Positions 5,559 to 6,650 of a stretch of DNA of 6,650 nt are shown piece after piece. The position numbers and the translations under genes were made by a program. Position 1 is the stretch's first letter. Each line of letters starts with the position of its first letter. Where the stretch lies: the NCBI GenBank assembly GCA_016790385.1, contig JAEUNV010000518.1:1-6650 (forward strand), written 5' to 3'. The notes beneath the pieces were generated by a model that saw nothing but the letters and a program-made list of their open reading frames with translations, was not told the origin of the DNA and made no database searches. Source of the stretch: Zoogloea sp. (GTDB lineage: Bacteria > Pseudomonadota > Gammaproteobacteria > Burkholderiales > Rhodocyclaceae).

Positions 5559-6337
5559 GGAGACGCGTCGGGCGGGTTGGGGGGCGTGGATTCTGGCATG
5601 GCCCGGGTGTTGATGTCCTCCCCCTGCGCGAGAGGGGGCGGTTCTGCTGCTTGGCAGGTGCCCTTGTTGCTCTGGACGGCTTGCAGGTAGCGGGCCAGCA
5701 TGCCGGTGCCGTCGAAGTGCTGGTCAAGGGGCGTGAGGCTGGCGATGCGGTCCAGCCGGAAGCTGCGAAAGTCGCCACGGAGTTCGCACCAGGCGCCGAG
5801 GGTCCAGGTTTCGCCCCAGAACACCAGCCCGACCGGCTGGATCGTCCGCTCACTGGAGACCCCGTCGGCACGGGCATAGGCGATGCGCAGGCGGCGCTGA
5901 CCGGAGATGCATTGGCGCAGGGTGCTCATGGGGGCGCGCATGGCGTCGGGTACATGGAAGTCGGGTACCAGCAGGGCGTCCCGGGCGGGGTCGTGGCGCA
6001 GGCGCCTGGGCAGGACGGATTCAATGCGCAGCAGGGCGCGTTCGGCGGCACGGCCAAGGGCCGGGTCGGCCCAGCCGCGCACCATCCGGCTGCCCAGGGC
6101 GAGGGCCGCCAGCTCCTCGGCATCGAACATCAGCGGCGGCAGGCGATAGCCCGGACGCATCAGATAGCCCACCCCGGCTTCGCCCTTGATCGGCACGCCC
6201 GAACGGGACAGGTCGGCCACGTCGCGATACACGGTGCGCTCGGACACCTGAAGGGCCTCGGCCAGTTCGCGAGCGGTGACGGCCCGCCCCCGGTCGAGGA
6301 GAAGGACGATCTGGAACAGGCGGTCGGCTCGGCGCAT
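5555..6337 (-). CDS. YafY-family transcriptional regulator (HTH plus WYL domain)
   Basis: 260 residues. The N-terminal winged helix-turn-helix (about 1-60) contains RADRLFQIVLLLDRGRAVTA and LQVSERTVYRDVADLSRSG, the DeoR/HTH_11 recognition pattern, then GVGYLMRPGYRLPPLMF. A WYL ligand-sensing domain follows (about 139-215) with RLRIAYARADG, RTIQPVGLVFWGETWTLGAWC and FRSFRLDRI; the name-giving WYL triad reads W-T-L (178-180). The last 40 residues (about 221-260) form a proline-rich tail not expected in the family and partly encoded by a hairpin repeat. It is divergent from a VOC-protein gene, a common pairing for YafY regulators, and the shared gap holds two matching inverted repeats, likely its operators. 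AGGAG at 6349-6345 supports ATG 6337-6335. The effector ligand, and whether it activates or represses, cannot be told. Confidence 0.93.
   Translation of the reverse strand: MRRADRLFQIVLLLDRGRAVTARELAEALQVSERTVYRDVADLSRSGVPIKGEAGVGYLMRPGYRLPPLMFDAEELAALALGSRMVRGWADPALGRAAERALLRIESVLPRRLRHDPARDALLVPDFHVPDAMRAPMSTLRQCISGQRRLRIAYARADGVSSERTIQPVGLVFWGETWTLGAWCELRGDFRSFRLDRIASLTPLDQHFDGTGMLARYLQAVQSNKGTCQAAEPPPLAQGEDINTRAMPESTPPNPPDASP
5617..5641. repeat. GC-rich hairpin repeat inside the 3' end of the WYL regulator gene
   Basis: CCTCCCCCT (5617-5625) can pair with AGGGGGCGG (5633-5641) at 8 of 9 positions around a 7-nt loop. It resembles the C-run/G-run palindromes (REP-like elements) often scattered in proteobacterial genomes, usually between genes. 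Here it falls in codons 233-241, in the unusual proline-rich tail. Whether it is a dispersed repeat needs a genome search. Confidence 0.45.
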
Positions 6338-6344
6338 GGGAGGG

Positions 6345-6349
6345 CTCCT
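6345..6349 (-). promoter_or_regulatory. Ribosome binding site of the WYL regulator, inside an inverted repeat
   Basis: On the minus strand AGGAG ends 7 nt before ATG 6337. Four of its five bases belong to the 3' arm of the inverted repeat at 6346-6367, so in RNA the site can be paired. Confidence 0.65.
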
Positions 6350-6367
6350 GACACAAGGCTGTCAGGA
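6346..6367. promoter_or_regulatory. Candidate operator 1 (inverted repeat near the regulator start)
   Basis: A perfect 8-6-8 inverted repeat: TCCTGACA, 6 nt, TGTCAGGA. It begins 9 bp upstream of the regulator's ATG. Its arms match those of the second copy at 6399-6420, which is why it is read as a protein-binding site rather than only a hairpin. Its position suggests autoregulation. Confidence 0.65.
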
Positions 6368-6398
6368 CAGCGCTGCCGGTGCGTCCCAAGGCCGGCCC

Positions 6399-6420
6399 TC
6401 CTGACGGGAGGTTGTCAGGA
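6399..6420. promoter_or_regulatory. Candidate operator 2 (same inverted repeat near the VOC gene)
   Basis: TCCTGACG, 6 nt, TGTCAGGA: the same 8-6-8 layout as operator 1 with one arm base changed. The palindrome extends outward by 2 bp (CCTCCTGAC at 6397-6405 and GTCAGGAGG at 6414-6422). Centres of the two operators are 53 bp apart, about five turns of B-DNA, so two bound dimers would face the same side. Further CTGAC/GTCAG half-sites lie at 6434-6438 and 6462-6466. Confidence 0.65.
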
Positions 6421-6455
6421 GGCAGGGGGCAGACTGACCACTCCATCCACTATCT

Positions 6456-6462
6456 GAAGGAG
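6456..6462 (+). promoter_or_regulatory. Ribosome binding site of the VOC gene
   Basis: GAAGGAG followed by 6 nt before ATG 6469 is a strong Shine-Dalgarno and fixes the start. GACTGAC (6432-6438) and GTCAGTC (6462-6468) form a 7-bp inverted repeat across a 23-nt loop, the right arm lying between this site and the start codon. Confidence 0.75.
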
Positions 6463-6468
6463 TCAGTC

Positions 6469-6650
6469 ATGCAGCGCTTGATCAACTGGTTCGAAATTCC
6501 CGTTCGCGATCTGGATCGGGCCCGCCGCTTTTACGAAGCCACCTTTGCCGTCGAGCTCAAACCCGAGGTGATGGAGGGCATGCACATGGCGGTCTTCCCG
6601 TGCGAGGCACCCGCCACCGGCGGAGCGTTGCTGGCCTGCCCGGAAGGCAA
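6469..6650 (+). CDS. VOC (glyoxalase/bleomycin-resistance fold) family protein, 3' end cut by window edge
   Basis: 60 codons from ATG 6469-6471 are open to the right edge. The translation begins with MQRLINWFEIPVRDLDRARR followed by FYEATF, the hallmark start of a VOC module (first beta-strand, then an alpha-helix with the R-A-x-x-F-Y pattern), and continues with strands VELKPEV, MHMAVFP and GGALLACPEG. Members bind a metal with side chains on the strands; Glu 9 in the first strand is a possible ligand. The family covers lyases, dioxygenases, resistance proteins and many unknowns, so no reaction is assigned. Only the first half of a typical 120-130-residue single-module protein is present. 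It is divergent from the YafY-type regulator, whose candidate operators lie between them, so it is the likely target of that regulator. No clear sigma70 promoter was found. Confidence 0.9.
   Translation, partial: MQRLINWFEIPVRDLDRARRFYEATFAVELKPEVMEGMHMAVFPCEAPATGGALLACPEG

Noticed and set aside
4993..5877. 294-codon minus-strand open frame overlapping three genes
   Set aside because: It covers the YkgJ-type gene, the end of the regulator and the start of the ferric-binding gene out of frame; it is Pro/Arg-rich and has no domain.
6413..6453. TTGTCA (6413-6418) as a -35 and CACTAT (6448-6453) as a -10 for the VOC gene
   Set aside because: The spacing is 29 bp, far too long, and TTGTCA is explained as part of the inverted repeat.

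Overview
The window is GC-rich, densely coding DNA with a strong G/C preference at third codon positions. The gene set (a Fiu/PiuA-type receptor with PiuC, a FutA-type ferric binding protein, Fur boxes, and a YafY-type regulator beside a VOC gene) points to a proteobacterium, most likely a betaproteobacterium. The genus cannot be fixed from the sequence alone. No mobile element, tRNA, rRNA or CRISPR array is visible.

Layout. Seven protein genes are present, six on the minus strand and one on the plus strand. Reading along the minus strand from right to left: (i) a WYL/YafY-family transcriptional regulator (6337-5555), overlapping by 4 bp a small cysteine-cluster (YkgJ-type) protein (5558-5244); (ii) a periplasmic ferric-iron-binding protein of an ABC transporter (5165-4143) behind a Fur-box promoter and followed by a strong hairpin; (iii) a TonB-dependent catecholate-siderophore receptor (3938-1656) behind a near-consensus sigma70 promoter with a Fur box lying inside it; (iv) a PiuC/YbiX-type Fe(II)/2-oxoglutarate dioxygenase (1559-876); (v) 4 bp further on, an FMN-dependent alpha-hydroxy-acid oxidase that runs off the left edge (871-1). 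On the plus strand, divergent from the regulator, a VOC (glyoxalase-fold) protein begins at 6469 and runs off the right edge.

How it fits together. Positions 876-5165 form an iron-acquisition locus. The outer-membrane receptor imports a ferric siderophore, the periplasmic protein carries Fe(III) to an inner-membrane permease not seen here, and PiuC is the usual companion of Fiu/PiuA receptors. Both iron promoters carry Fur-like sites over their core elements, so Fur repression when iron is plentiful is the simple model. The alpha-hydroxy-acid oxidase is packed tightly behind piuC and is probably in the same iron-controlled transcript, which is the least expected part of the locus.

The right end is a separate module: a WYL regulator and a VOC gene back to back. 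The 131-bp gap between them holds two copies of the same 8-6-8 inverted repeat (TCCTGACA/TGTCAGGA) with centres 53 bp apart, about five helical turns. The copy nearest the regulator also covers its Shine-Dalgarno sequence. These are the best candidates for the regulator's own operators.
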